Of a DNA stretch of 64,000 nt, positions 10,609-20,105 are shown piece by piece (within the stretch, counting starts at the first letter, position 1; every line of letters begins with the position of its first letter). The position numbers and the translations under genes are program-made. A model generated the notes under the pieces. The model had not been told where the DNA came from. It did no database searches and saw only the letters and a program-made list of their open reading frames with translations. The DNA comes from Propionibacterium acidifaciens DSM 21887 (GTDB lineage: Bacteria; Actinomycetota; Actinomycetes; Propionibacteriales; Propionibacteriaceae): positions 38,470-102,469 of the forward strand of contig NZ_AUFR01000009.1 in NCBI RefSeq assembly GCF_000426605.1, read 5' to 3'.

Positions 10609-11213
10609 GCTGGCTCCTGTTCCAGGATGTTCTTGGCCCGGTAGTACTGGTCGTCGGAGAGTCTGCCGAACAGCACGAGGGCCGAGCCGAGGGTGGCCGA
10701 CTGACGGTACTCGCCGGGGAAGAGCACCAGCATCGGCCGGCTCGAGGCCACCGTCTGAAGATTGTTCAGCACGGTGTGGGTGCGGATGACGGGGAAGACC
10801 TTGCCGATGCCGGTGAGGAAGAGGATGTCGTAGTCCGGCTGGGCGTCGAGACGCTTCCTGATGGCCGGGGCGATGTGCTTCTCGGGGTCGAGCATCCGCT
10901 GGAGATCATGCTGGAAGTCGCTCTTGCAACGGCGGGATTCCAGCTCGTCGAGCCGATCGAGGACGCCGCGCTCCCCCAGCATGCCGATCGCGAGCTCGAA
11001 CAGGTCGATGGTGATGACGGTCAGGCCCTGCTCGGTCTGCAGCGCGGTCCGGATTCTGCCGGCGGCGGCCGCCACCTCGAGCTCCCACTCGGGTGGATAG
11101 GCCCAGATGAAGAAGGGCACCTCACGGCCCAAGCCCTTCATCCGCTGGAAGCGCCGGGACGAGAGCACCGCCAGAACACGCTGCTCCTCCTCGGCCAGGT
11201 TGCGCTCGCTCAT
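10605..11213 (-). CDS. brxB: BREX protein BrxB (DUF1788)
   Basis: 202 residues. The chosen ATG at 11213 overlaps the brxA stop (ATGA); longer in-frame starts lie inside brxA and give low-complexity antisense-like sequence. The protein has the DUF1788 pattern: an early FFIWAYPPEWE segment, ITIDLFEL in the middle, DILFLTGIGKVFPVIRTHTVLNNLQ, and a C-terminal LVLFPGEYRQ. BrxB is a small conserved BREX core protein of unknown biochemical activity. Its position between brxA and brxC is the standard type 1 order. Confidence 0.94.
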   Translation of the reverse strand: MSERNLAEEEQRVLAVLSSRRFQRMKGLGREVPFFIWAYPPEWELEVAAAAGRIRTALQTEQGLTVITIDLFELAIGMLGERGVLDRLDELESRRCKSDFQHDLQRMLDPEKHIAPAIRKRLDAQPDYDILFLTGIGKVFPVIRTHTVLNNLQTVASSRPMLVLFPGEYRQSATLGSALVLFGRLSDDQYYRAKNILEQEPA

Positions 11214-11842
11214 GCCGGGCTCCCCACCAGCGCGTCCTCCACCGGGAAGAACCGGAGATCGCTCGGCGTGCGGGCGCGGAGGAAGGAGGCGACCTCGCAC
11301 GACAGCAGCGGAGACAGGATCCGGCCGTCGTCGAGGAGCTCCGCCTGGCGCATGGCAAGGAACAGGTTCACGCGCAGCTTGGACCGGGTGGACGGCTTGA
11401 CCGCATCGAGCTCGTGGTGCCACAACGCCTTCGCGGCCCAGAAGCGTTCGAAGTCCTCGGCCCCCAACGCGGGAGCGCCGAGGAGGAAGCCGTCGCGCAG
11501 CACCTCCTGCGCGAACTCGCCGACGAAGGCGTACCGGCGGCAGAACGCGACCCACATGAGGTGCCTGTGGTCGGGCCCGGGCGCCGTGGCCACGTGCGCC
11601 GTCTCCTCGTCGCTCAGGGTCGCCATGCGCTGGACGAGCTCCCGGGCGAGCCGCACCGCCGTGGCGTGCGTGCGGGCGTGGAGCAGATTGCCCTCGTCGA
11701 GGGCCCGGCGGGCAGCCGCCCAGTCGCCCAGCTCCCCGTGGAGCCGGGCGGCGACCCTGGACTCCTCGGCGAACAGGCCGCCGACGAGGAAGGACAGGCG
11801 GTACGGCTGCGGAATCGTCTCGTGCACTCTGCTCGCTTTCAT
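11210..11842 (-). CDS. brxA: BREX protein BrxA (DUF1819), first gene of operon
   Basis: 210 residues, matching the DUF1819 small helical BrxA proteins, which are reported to bind DNA. Characteristic stretches are YRLSFLVGGLFAEES near the start, HLMWVAFCRRYAFVGEFAQEVLR in the middle, and the KLRVNLFLAMRQAELL region. It opens the BREX operon; the promoter must lie in the 11843-12239 divergent intergenic region. It ends in an ATGA overlap with brxB. Confidence comes from both family features and gene order. Confidence 0.93.
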   Translation of the reverse strand: MKASRVHETIPQPYRLSFLVGGLFAEESRVAARLHGELGDWAAARRALDEGNLLHARTHATAVRLARELVQRMATLSDEETAHVATAPGPDHRHLMWVAFCRRYAFVGEFAQEVLRDGFLLGAPALGAEDFERFWAAKALWHHELDAVKPSTRSKLRVNLFLAMRQAELLDDGRILSPLLSCEVASFLRARTPSDLRFFPVEDALVGSPA

Positions 11843-11955
11843 GCTCGTGCGGGGCGTCGTGGGCGCAGGCGGCCGCCCTGCCGTGTCAGTGCTCGCCCGG
11901 CCCGCGCTTCACTTCACGAACAGGGTACGGCGGCCCACTGACATGTTGCCGCCCC

Positions 11956-12042
11956 CCACGCCCGCGCGCAGCGGAGCGCCGTTTCTTCCCGATGTCGGTC
12001 ATCGGCCCCGAAAGTCCACGCCCGCGCGCAGCGGAACGCCGT
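11956..12042. repeat. Pair of 27-bp direct repeats, 60-bp period
   Basis: Two copies (11956-11982 and 12016-12042) begin CCACGCCCGCGCGCAGCGGA and end CGCCGT, with one G/A mismatch. They are separated by a 33-bp unrelated spacer. The spacing resembles a two-repeat CRISPR remnant, and a short match (CCCGCGC at 11901) sits one further period upstream. No cas gene is in the window. The pair lies in the divergent region between brxA and the alpha-galactosidase gene, so it could equally be a tandem regulator site. Confidence 0.6.
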
Positions 12043-12050
12043 CCCGGCCC

Positions 12051-12100
12051 GTTCACTGTGCGGAGATCGCTCGTCATTCCACCGGCTCCGCACAGTGAAC
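12051..12100. promoter_or_regulatory. 15-bp perfect inverted repeat, divergent intergenic region
   Basis: GTTCACTGTGCGGAG (12051-12065) is perfectly inverted at 12086-12100 across a 20-bp loop. It lies about 210 bp upstream of brxA and 140 bp upstream of the alpha-galactosidase gene. It could be an operator for either side or a stem-loop in a leader; no T-run follows, so a terminator is less likely. The rest of 11843-12239 shows no gene. Confidence 0.55.
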
Positions 12101-12239
12101 CGGCGGGGTGAACCGCCACGTGGTGAGACGCGCACCCACCATCGGCCCACCGGTTATCATGGTGCCCACGCGGCTCCCGCCGCCGGGCACCGCGCTCCGC
12201 ACCCCTCACAAGGGGTCCTGAGACGAGGACATCGTTGTC

Positions 12240-14456
12240 ATGACCGTGCATCTGCGCCGAGCCGGCACCTCGCTGGTCCTGGACCTGCCGACGGACCGCT
12301 TCCCCGTCGTCCGCCACTGGGGCACGGACCTGGGGCCGTTCGACGGCGCGGCGTTCACCGACCTCGCGACGGCGCAGGCGACGTCGACCGGCGACAACAG
12401 CACCTGGATCACCAACGACCTGCCCGTCCTGCCGCTGCCCCACCTGGGCTGGGCGGGGCGCCCCGCACTGCTCCTCCACCGCCAGGACGGCTCGGCCTTC
12501 TCCGCCCACGTGACCGGGATCGCCCATGCGGTGGCCGCCGAGGCCGGCGCCGACGTCGTGCGCTCGGTCGGCGCCGACCCCGTCCATGCCATCGGCGTGG
12601 CCACCGAACTGCGCCTCGAGGCCTGCGGGCTCGTCCGCGTCCGCGTCACCGTCACGAACCGGGCGACCGACGGGCGGGGCCCCCAGGGCTCACCCCTCGT
12701 CGTGGGCGAGGTCACCCCCGTCCTGCCGGTCCCCGCCGATGCGTCCGAGCTGCTCGACATGGCCGGGCACCACGGCCGGGAGCGTCGTCTCGTGCGCACG
12801 CCCTTCACCGCCGGCACCAGACTGCGCGAGAGCTGGGAGGGCCGCCCGGGCCACGACGCCGCCACCTGGCTGGCCGCCGGACGCACCGGTTTCGGCTGGC
12901 GCTCCGGCACCGTCCACGGCGTGCACCCGGCCTGGTCCGGGAACACCCGCTCGGTCGCCCTCAACACCTCCCAGGGCCTGCGCCTGCTCGGGGCGGGCGA
13001 GCTGCTCCACCCGGGCGAGGTCGTGCTCGACCCGGGCGAGTCCTACACGTGCCCCTGGGCGGTCTTCTCCTGGGGGGAGGGCCTGGACGAGCTCGCCGGC
13101 CGCGCCCACGCCTGGCTGCGCTCCCTGCCCTCGCACCCCGCCCGGCCCCGCCCCGTGCTGCTCAACACCTGGGAGGCCGTCTACTTCGACCACGACCTGG
13201 GCACCCTCACGGCCCTGGCCGACGAGGCCGCCGCCCTCGGGGTCGAGCGCTTCGTCGTCGACGACGGCTGGTTCGGTTCCCGCCGCGACGACCGCTCCGG
13301 CCTGGGCGACTGGTGGGTCTCCCCCGACGCCTGGCCGCAGGGGCTGGAGCCGCTGGCCGAGCACGTGCGGGGCCTCGGCATGGAGTTCGGCCTGTGGTTC
13401 GAGCCCGAGATGGTCAACGCCGACTCCGACCTCGCCCGGGCCCACCCCGACTGGATCCTCTCCGACGGCGCGGGCGGCGCCCCCGAGCACCGCAACCAGC
13501 GGGTCCTCGACCTCACCGCCCCCGGCGCCTGGGACCACCTCCGCGACACGATGAGCGGGCTCGTCGAGCGACTGGGCATCGCCTACATCAAGTGGGACCA
13601 CAACTCGCCCCTGCTCACCGCCGGGCACCAGGCGGCCGGCACCCGCTGCGGCGCCCCCGCCGTCCACGACCAGACCCTCGCCTACTACCGGCTCCTGGAC
13701 GCCCTGCACGGGCGCTTCCCCGGGCTGGAGATCGAGTCGTGCGCCGGTGGGGGCGGGCGCATCGACCTCGGCGTCACGGAGCGGGTCCAGCGCGTGTGGG
13801 CCAGCGACTGCAACGACGCCCACGACCGCCACGACATCAACCGCGGCACGATGCTGCTGCTGCCGCCCGAGCTCGTCGGCACCCACGTGGGGAACCGCCG
13901 GGACCACACGACCCGCCGCGAACTGGACATCTCCTTCCGGGCCGGCACGGCCCTGTGGGGCCACATGGGCGTGGAGTTCGACCTGCTGTCGGCCCCCGAG
14001 CCCGAGCGGCGCGCCCTCGCCTCCTTCATCGCCCTGCACAAGCGGCTCCGCCCCCTGCTGCACTCCGGCGTCCTCGTCCACGCCGACCTCGACGAGGACG
14101 AGCCCCTGCGCATCCAGGGCGTCGTCGCGGCCGACGGCTCCGACGCCCTCTACGAGATCGCGGCCCTCGGCCAGCCGCTCTCGTGGCCCGCCGCGCCCCG
14201 CCCGCTGCCGGGCCTCGACCCGGCGCGCACCTATCACGTGCGGCTCGAGACGCCGCTCGGCGAGGAGCTGCGCTATGGGGCCCCCTGGACCCGCCCCGAG
14301 GGCGTCGTCCTGCCCGGCGCCTATCTGTCGGCGACGGGCCTGTCCCTGCCCTCCATCCACCCGGACCACCTTCTGCTCGTGCGCGCGACCGCCCTCGGCC
14401 CGGACCGCGCGCCGGCGATCCGAGCACACTCCACGGCGAACGGAGGATCCTCATGA
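12240..14456 (+). CDS. GH36 alpha-galactosidase
   Basis: 738 residues, the normal length of bacterial GH36 alpha-galactosidases, which hydrolyse terminal alpha-1,6-galactose from melibiose, raffinose and stachyose. The N-terminal beta-sandwich is followed by a TIM barrel with FVVDDGWFGSR, GLWFEPEMVN and the nucleophile motif YIKWDHN (Asp453). The acid/base is probably Asp523 in WASDCNDAHDR. No signal peptide, so it acts in the cytoplasm on imported sugar. The last codons overlap the first permease as ATGA, tying it to the ABC importer that follows. An AGACGAGGA stretch precedes the ATG. No regulator gene is adjacent. Confidence 0.93.
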   Translation: MTVHLRRAGTSLVLDLPTDRFPVVRHWGTDLGPFDGAAFTDLATAQATSTGDNSTWITNDLPVLPLPHLGWAGRPALLLHRQDGSAFSAHVTGIAHAVAAEAGADVVRSVGADPVHAIGVATELRLEACGLVRVRVTVTNRATDGRGPQGSPLVVGEVTPVLPVPADASELLDMAGHHGRERRLVRTPFTAGTRLRESWEGRPGHDAATWLAAGRTGFGWRSGTVHGVHPAWSGNTRSVALNTSQGLRLLGAGELLHPGEVVLDPGESYTCPWAVFSWGEGLDELAGRAHAWLRSLPSHPARPRPVLLNTWEAVYFDHDLGTLTALADEAAALGVERFVVDDGWFGSRRDDRSGLGDWWVSPDAWPQGLEPLAEHVRGLGMEFGLWFEPEMVNADSDLARAHPDWILSDGAGGAPEHRNQRVLDLTAPGAWDHLRDTMSGLVERLGIAYIKWDHNSPLLTAGHQAAGTRCGAPAVHDQTLAYYRLLDALHGRFPGLEIESCAGGGGRIDLGVTERVQRVWASDCNDAHDRHDINRGTMLLLPPELVGTHVGNRRDHTTRRELDISFRAGTALWGHMGVEFDLLSAPEPERRALASFIALHKRLRPLLHSGVLVHADLDEDEPLRIQGVVAADGSDALYEIAALGQPLSWPAAPRPLPGLDPARTYHVRLETPLGEELRYGAPWTRPEGVVLPGAYLSATGLSLPSIHPDHLLLVRATALGPDRAPAIRAHSTANGGSS

Positions 14457-15358
14457 GCGCCCTCACCGGGGCGGTTCCGAGACCCGGCAGGAGGACGAAG
14501 GACGACCGCGTGCTCGGCATCGCCTTCATCATCCCCGCCGGCATCGGGCTCGTCGCCTTCTACCTGTGGCCGCTGGTCCGCGGCATCTGGTTGTCCCTCA
14601 CCGAGTACAACCTGCTCACGCCCGAGCAGTTCACCGGTCTCGCGAACTACGAGCGCATGCTCGGCGACTCGATCTTCTGGAACGCGGTCAAGGTCACGCT
14701 CGAGTACGTCGTCATCAACATCGGCCTCCAGACGCTCCTCGCGCTGCTCATCGCCGTGCTCATGCAGCGCCTCACCCAGTCGACCCTCGTCCGCTCGGTC
14801 GTCCTCACGCCCTACCTCGTCTCGAACGTCGTCGTGGCCATGCTCTGGCTGTGGATCCTCGACAACACCCTCGGCATCTCCAACCAGATCATCGAGGCCA
14901 TCACCGGCGAGAGCGTCAACTTCTTCTCCTCGGCGCTCGCGATCCCGACCATCGCGCTCATCAACGTGTGGCGCCACATGGGCTACACGGCCCTGCTCAT
15001 CTTCGCCGGCCTGCAGTCCATCCCGAACTCGGTCTACGAGGCCGGCAAGGTGGACGGCGCCAGCGAGTGGACGATGTTCTGGCGGATCACGATGCCGCTG
15101 CTGCGCCCCATCCTCGCGCTCGTCCTCATCATGACGATGATCGGCTCCTTCCAGGTCTTCGACACGGTCTCCGTGACGACCCAGGGCGGCCCGGTCAACG
15201 CCACCCGCGTGCTCCAGTACTACATCTACGACATGGCCTTCGGGCGCTTCCAGTTCGGCTACGCCTCGGCGATGGCCGTCGGACTGCTCATCGTGCTGGC
15301 CGCCATCACGATCCTCCAGTACCGGATGACGCGCGCCGGCGAGACGGACCTGGCCTGA
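14453..15358 (+). CDS. ABC sugar transporter permease (MalF type)
   Basis: 301 residues with six predicted membrane segments. The binding-protein-dependent permease loop EAGKVDGASEWTMFWRITMP (about residues 199-218) docks the ATPase. The ATG at 14453 overlaps the alpha-galactosidase stop (ATGA); longer frames upstream are antisense noise within that gene. It forms a heterodimer with the permease encoded 12 bp downstream. No ATPase gene is in the operon, so a shared MsiK-type ATPase encoded elsewhere is likely, as is common in actinobacteria. Confidence 0.93.
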   Translation: MSALTGAVPRPGRRTKDDRVLGIAFIIPAGIGLVAFYLWPLVRGIWLSLTEYNLLTPEQFTGLANYERMLGDSIFWNAVKVTLEYVVINIGLQTLLALLIAVLMQRLTQSTLVRSVVLTPYLVSNVVVAMLWLWILDNTLGISNQIIEAITGESVNFFSSALAIPTIALINVWRHMGYTALLIFAGLQSIPNSVYEAGKVDGASEWTMFWRITMPLLRPILALVLIMTMIGSFQVFDTVSVTTQGGPVNATRVLQYYIYDMAFGRFQFGYASAMAVGLLIVLAAITILQYRMTRAGETDLA

Positions 15359-15370
15359 GGAGGAACGACC

Positions 15371-16315
15371 ATGAGCACCATCTCCACCACCGGCCCGGCC
15401 TCTGAGGCCGCCACCGCACCGGCCGCCGAGCCGGCCGGCGGGCGCCGTTCCGTCGGGCACGCCCTCGCCTGGATCGTGATGATCCTCATCATGATCATCA
15501 CGATCCTGCCCTTCTACTGGGTGCTGCGCACCGCGCTGTCCTCGAACGCCGGGCTGACCAGCGGCCCGACCTCGATCCTGCCGGTCGATGCCAATCTGCG
15601 CGGCTTCGAGCGCGTCTTCGGCATGCAGTCCACCGAGGAGGCGATCGCCGACGGCGGTTCCGGCGCCTCGATGAACTTCTGGATCTACCTGCGCAACTCC
15701 TTCGTCGTCGCGACACTCGTGACGGCGGGCCAGGTCTTCTTCTCCTCGATGGCCGCCTACTCCTTCGCCCGACTGCGCTGGCGGGGCCGGGACGTCGTCT
15801 TCGGCGTCTTCCTCGCGGCCCTCATGGTGCCGTCGATCTTCACGCTGCTGCCGAACTTCGTGCTGATCAGGCAGCTCCACCTCATCGACAGCCTGCTGGG
15901 CATGGCCCTGCCGACGATGTTCATGACGCCCTTCGCGGTGTTCTTCCTGCGGCAGTTCTTCATGAACATCCCGTACGAGCTGGAGGAGGCCGCCCTCCTG
16001 GACGGCGCCTCGAAGATCCGCGTGTTCTTCCAACTCGTCCTGCCGATGGCCAAGGCCCCGATCACGACGCTCGCGATCCTCACCTACATCACGGCGTGGA
16101 ACGACTACTTCTGGCCCCTGCTGGTCTCCTACTCGGACTCCTCACGGGTGCTCACGGTGGCCGTCGCGGTCTTCAAGTCCCAGGCGCCCTCCAGCGGCAC
16201 CGACTGGGCCGGTCTCATGGCCGCCACCCTCGTGGCGGCCCTGCCGATGCTCCTGCTCTTCATGGCCTCGGCCAAGCGCATCGTCAACTCCATCGGTTTC
16301 ACCGGGATCAAGTGA
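15371..16315 (+). CDS. ABC sugar transporter permease (MalG type)
   Basis: 314 residues. An N-terminal cytoplasmic tail is followed by six membrane segments and the EAA-type loop EEAALLDGASKIRVFFQLVLP. The gene ends with a typical MalG-like tail (KRIVNSIGFTGIK). An AGGAGGAACGACC ribosome-binding region precedes the ATG. It pairs with the upstream MalF-type permease, and the solute-binding lipoprotein follows 9 bp later. Substrate specificity for alpha-galactosides is inferred only from the linked GH36 enzyme. Confidence 0.93.
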   Translation: MSTISTTGPASEAATAPAAEPAGGRRSVGHALAWIVMILIMIITILPFYWVLRTALSSNAGLTSGPTSILPVDANLRGFERVFGMQSTEEAIADGGSGASMNFWIYLRNSFVVATLVTAGQVFFSSMAAYSFARLRWRGRDVVFGVFLAALMVPSIFTLLPNFVLIRQLHLIDSLLGMALPTMFMTPFAVFFLRQFFMNIPYELEEAALLDGASKIRVFFQLVLPMAKAPITTLAILTYITAWNDYFWPLLVSYSDSSRVLTVAVAVFKSQAPSSGTDWAGLMAATLVAALPMLLLFMASAKRIVNSIGFTGIK

Positions 16316-16324
16316 GGCACCACG

Positions 16325-17740
16325 ATGAACGAGAGAATCCCCCGCACCGGCAGGCCCTCCTCGCCCATGATCACGCGCCGCACCGCGCTCGCCTCCCTCG
16401 CGGCGGGCACCGCCGCCCTGGGTCTGGGCGCCTGCTCCTCCGACGGCACCGGCTCACAGGGCGGCAGCACGGTCGAGTACTGGCTGTGGGACTCGCTCCA
16501 GAAGCCCGCCTACGAGGCCTGCGCCGAACGCTTCAAGGAGAAGACCGGCATCACGGTCAACATCACCCAGACCGGCTGGGACGACTACTGGACCAAGCTG
16601 ACCGCCGCCTTCATCGCCGGCACCGGGCCGGACGCCTTCATCGACCACGTCTCGAAGTTCGCCCAGTTCGTCGACCTCGACGTGCTCGTGCCCCTGGACG
16701 AGCAGGAGGCCTGGGCGGGCGTCGACGAGTCGTCCTTCCAGGCGGGCCTCATCGACCTGTGGAAGGGCGAGGACGGCCACCAGTACGGCTGCCCCAAGGA
16801 CTGGGACACCGAGGCGGTCTTCTACAACCGGAGCATGCTCGCCGATGCCGGCTACACCGAGGAGGACGTCGCGCACTGGGACTGGAACCCCGACGACGGC
16901 GGCAGCTTCGAGGCGATGATCGCCCACCTCACCGTCGACCGCAACGGGGTGCGCGGCGACGAGGAGGGCTTCGACAAGGACCACGTCGCCGTCTACGGCC
17001 TCGGCACCAAGGACGCCGGGGACGGCGACGGGCAGACGTCCTGGAGCCCCTTCACCGGCTCGGTGGGCGACTGGTCGTACATGGACAGGCCGACCTGGGG
17101 CACCCGTTACCGGTACGACGACGCCGACCGGTTCCAGCGGACCATCGACTGGTACTTCGGGCTGGTGGACAAGGGCTGTCTGAACAGTTACGGCACCTTC
17201 TCCGACGTGACGGGGCAGGACATCCAGCTCGGCTCGGGCGCCGTGGCCATGGTCGTCCACGGCGCCTGGATGTTCAACACCTTCGCGAAGCTGGACATCG
17301 ACGTCGGCATCGCCGCCACCCCGGTGGGCCCGTCGGGGCGCAACGCGTCGATGCTCAACGGCGTCGGCGACTCGGTCGTCAAGCAGTCGCCGAGGATCGC
17401 CGAGGCCTGCCAGTGGGTGGCCTTCCTCGGCACGGCCGAGGCGCAGGACATCGTCGCCTCGTACGGCGTCGTCTTCCCGGCGATCGCCTCGTCGACCGAG
17501 AAGGCCATCGAGGTCTTCGAGCGGACGGGCCTGCCCGTGGATTCCTTCACCCAGCACGTCGAGAACGGCACCGGCTTCTACTTCCCGCTGTCCTACTTCG
17601 GCGCCGACATCCTGGCCATCATGAGCCCGGCGATGGAGGCCGTCTGGTCGGAGCGCCTCCCCGCGTCCTCCCTCGACGAGGCCAACGAGCAGATCAACCT
17701 GCTGTTCGAGACCTCCTCGCACGGCAGAGGGGGATCCTGA
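16325..17740 (+). CDS. ABC sugar-binding lipoprotein
   Basis: 471 residues. The N-terminus has a twin-arginine-like TRRTALASL stretch and the lipobox LGLGACSS, so it is exported and lipid-anchored at Cys. The mature part has the family-1 extracellular solute-binding fold pattern (VEYWLWDSLQ, FIAGTGPDAFIDHVSKF). An internal ATG at 16367 (MITRRTALAS) would give a more usual signal-peptide length and may be the true start. It is the last gene of the alpha-galactoside operon; about 200 bp separate it from glnA. Confidence 0.92.
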   Translation: MNERIPRTGRPSSPMITRRTALASLAAGTAALGLGACSSDGTGSQGGSTVEYWLWDSLQKPAYEACAERFKEKTGITVNITQTGWDDYWTKLTAAFIAGTGPDAFIDHVSKFAQFVDLDVLVPLDEQEAWAGVDESSFQAGLIDLWKGEDGHQYGCPKDWDTEAVFYNRSMLADAGYTEEDVAHWDWNPDDGGSFEAMIAHLTVDRNGVRGDEEGFDKDHVAVYGLGTKDAGDGDGQTSWSPFTGSVGDWSYMDRPTWGTRYRYDDADRFQRTIDWYFGLVDKGCLNSYGTFSDVTGQDIQLGSGAVAMVVHGAWMFNTFAKLDIDVGIAATPVGPSGRNASMLNGVGDSVVKQSPRIAEACQWVAFLGTAEAQDIVASYGVVFPAIASSTEKAIEVFERTGLPVDSFTQHVENGTGFYFPLSYFGADILAIMSPAMEAVWSERLPASSLDEANEQINLLFETSSHGRGGS

Positions 17741-17938
17741 GGACGGGCCGGCCGGGCGCGGGCCGCGATGAACATCCGGCGGGCCCGCCGGGCGCGGTCC
17801 GATCCCTGCCGCGCGGTCCGGCCCCGTAACCTCGCTGAAACCCGCGTGCAACACCGGGGGCCCCGCACCTAGTAGCGTGATGCCCGTCACCGTACGAGCA
17901 GGGCACCGGGCCCCGCTCGACTCTCCCGGGGGGAAAAC

Positions 17939-19360
17939 ATGTTCAAAGGCGCCGATGACCTGCTGAAGTTCATCGAGGACGAGCACGTCGAGTTCATCGA
18001 CGTGCGCTTCTGCGATCTGCCAGGTGTCATGCAGCACTTCGTCGTCCCGTCCAGCGGCTTCGGCCCCGAGGTCTTCACCGAGGGCCTCGCCTTCGACGGC
18101 TCCTCCGTCGAGGGCTTCGCCACGATCAACGAGTCCGACATGGCGCTCATGCCCGACCCGTCCAGCGCCTGGCTCGACCCCTTCCGCGAGCACAAGACCC
18201 TCATCATCGACTTCTTCGTGCACAACCCGATCACGAAGGAGCCCTACAGCCGGGACCCCCGCAACATCGCCCGCAAGGCCCAGGCCTACCTCGGCACCAC
18301 CGGCATCGGCGACACCGCCTACTTCGCCCCCGAGGCGGAGTTCTACGTCTTCGACGACGTGCGCTACGAGACCAACGGCCACAGGTCCTTCTACTCGGTC
18401 GACGCCGAGGCGGCGGCCTGGAACACCGGCCGCACCGAGGACCGCGGCAACCAGGGCTACAAGGTGCGGGTCAAGGGAGGCTACTTCCCCGTCGCCCCCA
18501 CCGACCACTACGGGGACCTGCGCGACGAGATGGTGAAGCGCTGCCTGGCCGCCGGCCTCGACATCGAGCGCGCCCACCACGAGGTCGGCTCCGCCGGCCA
18601 GGCCGAGATCAACTGGCGCTTCGACGAGCTGCTCACCAGCGCCGACAACACGATGAAGTTCAAGTACATCGTGAAGAACACCGCCTACCTGCACGGCAAG
18701 ACCGCCACCTTCATGCCCAAGCCGGTCTTCGGCGACAACGGCTCGGGCATGCACTGCCACCAGTCCATCTGGAACAGGGGCGAGCCGCTGTTCTTCGACG
18801 AGAACGGCTACGCGCAGCTGTCCGACATGGCCCGCCACTACATCGGCGGCCTGCTCAGGCACGCCCCCAGCCTGCTGGCCTTCACCAACCCGACCGTCAA
18901 CAGCTACCACCGTCTCGTGCCGGGCTTCGAGGCGCCGGTCAACCTGGTCTACTCGAACGGCAACCGCTCGGCCTGCATCCGCATCCCGATCACCGGCCCG
19001 AACCCGAAGGCCAAGCGCATCGAGTTCCGCTGCCCCGACCCGAGCTCCAACCCGTACCTCGCCTTCGCGGCCCAGCTCATGGCCGGCATCGACGGCATCC
19101 AGAACCGGATCGAGCCGCCGGCCCCGATCGACAAGGACCTCTACGAGCTGCCCCCCGAGGAGTACGACGAGGTCGACCAGGTGCCCGGTTCGCTGTCCGA
19201 GGTGCTCGACGCCCTCGAGAAGGACAACGACTACCTGCTCGCCGGTGACGTCTTCACCCTCGACCTCATCGACACCTGGATCGCGATGAAGCGCGCGGAG
19301 ATCGCCGAGCTGCAGCAGCGCCCGCACCCCTACGAGTTCGACCTGTACTACCAGATCTGA
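17939..19360 (+). CDS. glnA: Glutamine synthetase type I (adenylylated form)
   Basis: 473 residues, full length for GSI-beta. It makes glutamine from glutamate, ammonia and ATP as a dodecamer. Visible signatures are FDGSSVEGF, the ATP-binding [16 protein letters not shown] region, NRSACIRIP, and the adenylylation loop DLYELPPEE whose Tyr is the target of GlnE. GlnE is encoded 3 kb downstream on the other strand. The ATG is preceded by GGGGGGAAAAC. A strong hairpin follows the stop. The 197 bp upstream hold the promoter and no gene. Confidence 0.97.
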   Translation: MFKGADDLLKFIEDEHVEFIDVRFCDLPGVMQHFVVPSSGFGPEVFTEGLAFDGSSVEGFATINESDMALMPDPSSAWLDPFREHKTLIIDFFVHNPITKEPYSRDPRNIARKAQAYLGTTGIGDTAYFAPEAEFYVFDDVRYETNGHRSFYSVDAEAAAWNTGRTEDRGNQGYKVRVKGGYFPVAPTDHYGDLRDEMVKRCLAAGLDIERAHHEVGSAGQAEINWRFDELLTSADNTMKFKYIVKNTAYLHGKTATFMPKPVFGDNGSGMHCHQSIWNRGEPLFFDENGYAQLSDMARHYIGGLLRHAPSLLAFTNPTVNSYHRLVPGFEAPVNLVYSNGNRSACIRIPITGPNPKAKRIEFRCPDPSSNPYLAFAAQLMAGIDGIQNRIEPPAPIDKDLYELPPEEYDEVDQVPGSLSEVLDALEKDNDYLLAGDVFTLDLIDTWIAMKRAEIAELQQRPHPYEFDLYYQI

Positions 19361-19378
19361 GCCGTCCGGGCCGAGTCC

Positions 19379-19411
19379 GGGGCCCGCCCCCTGCCACCGG
19401 GGGCGGGCCCC
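19379..19411. terminator. glnA terminator hairpin
   Basis: GGGGCCCGCCCCC (19379-19391) pairs perfectly with GGGGGCGGGCCCC (19399-19411) across a 7-base loop, 19 bp after the glnA stop. There is no long T-run, as is usual in high-GC actinobacteria. Confidence 0.8.
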
Positions 19412-19552
19412 GGCGCGTCGGGCCTCATGCGGCTCGTCGGACGGGCCCGCCGCGCATGATCACGGCGTTCCGCATGGAGGACCCCACCAGCAAGAACGAC
19501 GCCGCCCCCGATCGGGTCCTCTCGAGCCCACCGGACACCCCGTGCACGGATG

Positions 19553-19951
19553 TCAGATCTCGTCGCCCTCCACCGCGAAGGCGGCGCTCTGGCGTTCACG
19601 GCGCCTGCGCAGTTCGGCGAAGACGTCCTGGGTCCTCAGACGATGGTGCGTACCGACCTCATGGGCGGGAATCCGCCCCTCGTGGATCATCTTCATCAGG
19701 GTGGGGCGCGAGATGCCGAGGATCTTGGCCGCGGTGGACGTCGTGAGCTCCTCGGGAAGAGGAGTCACGCTGAGGGTGCCTCCTCTGGCCGTCGCGTCGA
19801 GCACCCGGAGAAGAAGTTCCACGATCCGCGGCGGCAGGTTCCCCGCATGAAGCGCGGGGTTCGGACGGCGCAGCTCCTCGGCCACGGCCCCTGCATCCCG
19901 GGCATCCTCGGCCGTCGTCAGGACGTGTTCATCGTCGATCATCATGGCCAT
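19553..19951 (-). CDS. Excisionase-like HTH DNA-binding protein
   Basis: 132 residues. The middle contains a MerR/excisionase-type helix-turn-helix (TTSTAAKILGISRPTLMKMI) followed by a basic wing (GTHHRLRTQDVFAELRRRR). Proteins of this size and layout are often antitoxins or autoregulators paired with a PIN toxin, but no toxin gene follows. The next 140 bp toward glnA contain only a short open frame. The start is the ATG at 19951, preceded by GAGGAGGATCC; ATGs at 19945 and 19942 are alternatives. Function unknown. Confidence 0.75.
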   Translation of the reverse strand: MAMMIDDEHVLTTAEDARDAGAVAEELRRPNPALHAGNLPPRIVELLLRVLDATARGGTLSVTPLPEELTTSTAAKILGISRPTLMKMIHEGRIPAHEVGTHHRLRTQDVFAELRRRRERQSAAFAVEGDEI

Positions 19952-20105
19952 GGATCCTCCTCGCCTCATCGCATCCCGTGATGCCGTGGCAGGACCGCCG
20001 CGGAACCGTCCGGCAGGAGCACCTGCCACGATATGAACTTTCACTTGTATCCGCGAGTCCGTGCTCGTCCCTCGTCCTGTCCGGAACGGCTGCCATACTT
20101 GCCCC

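Noticed and set aside
11956..12042. Bona fide CRISPR array
   Set aside because: Only two repeats, no cas genes, and an atypical repeat sequence; kept as an unexplained repeat pair.
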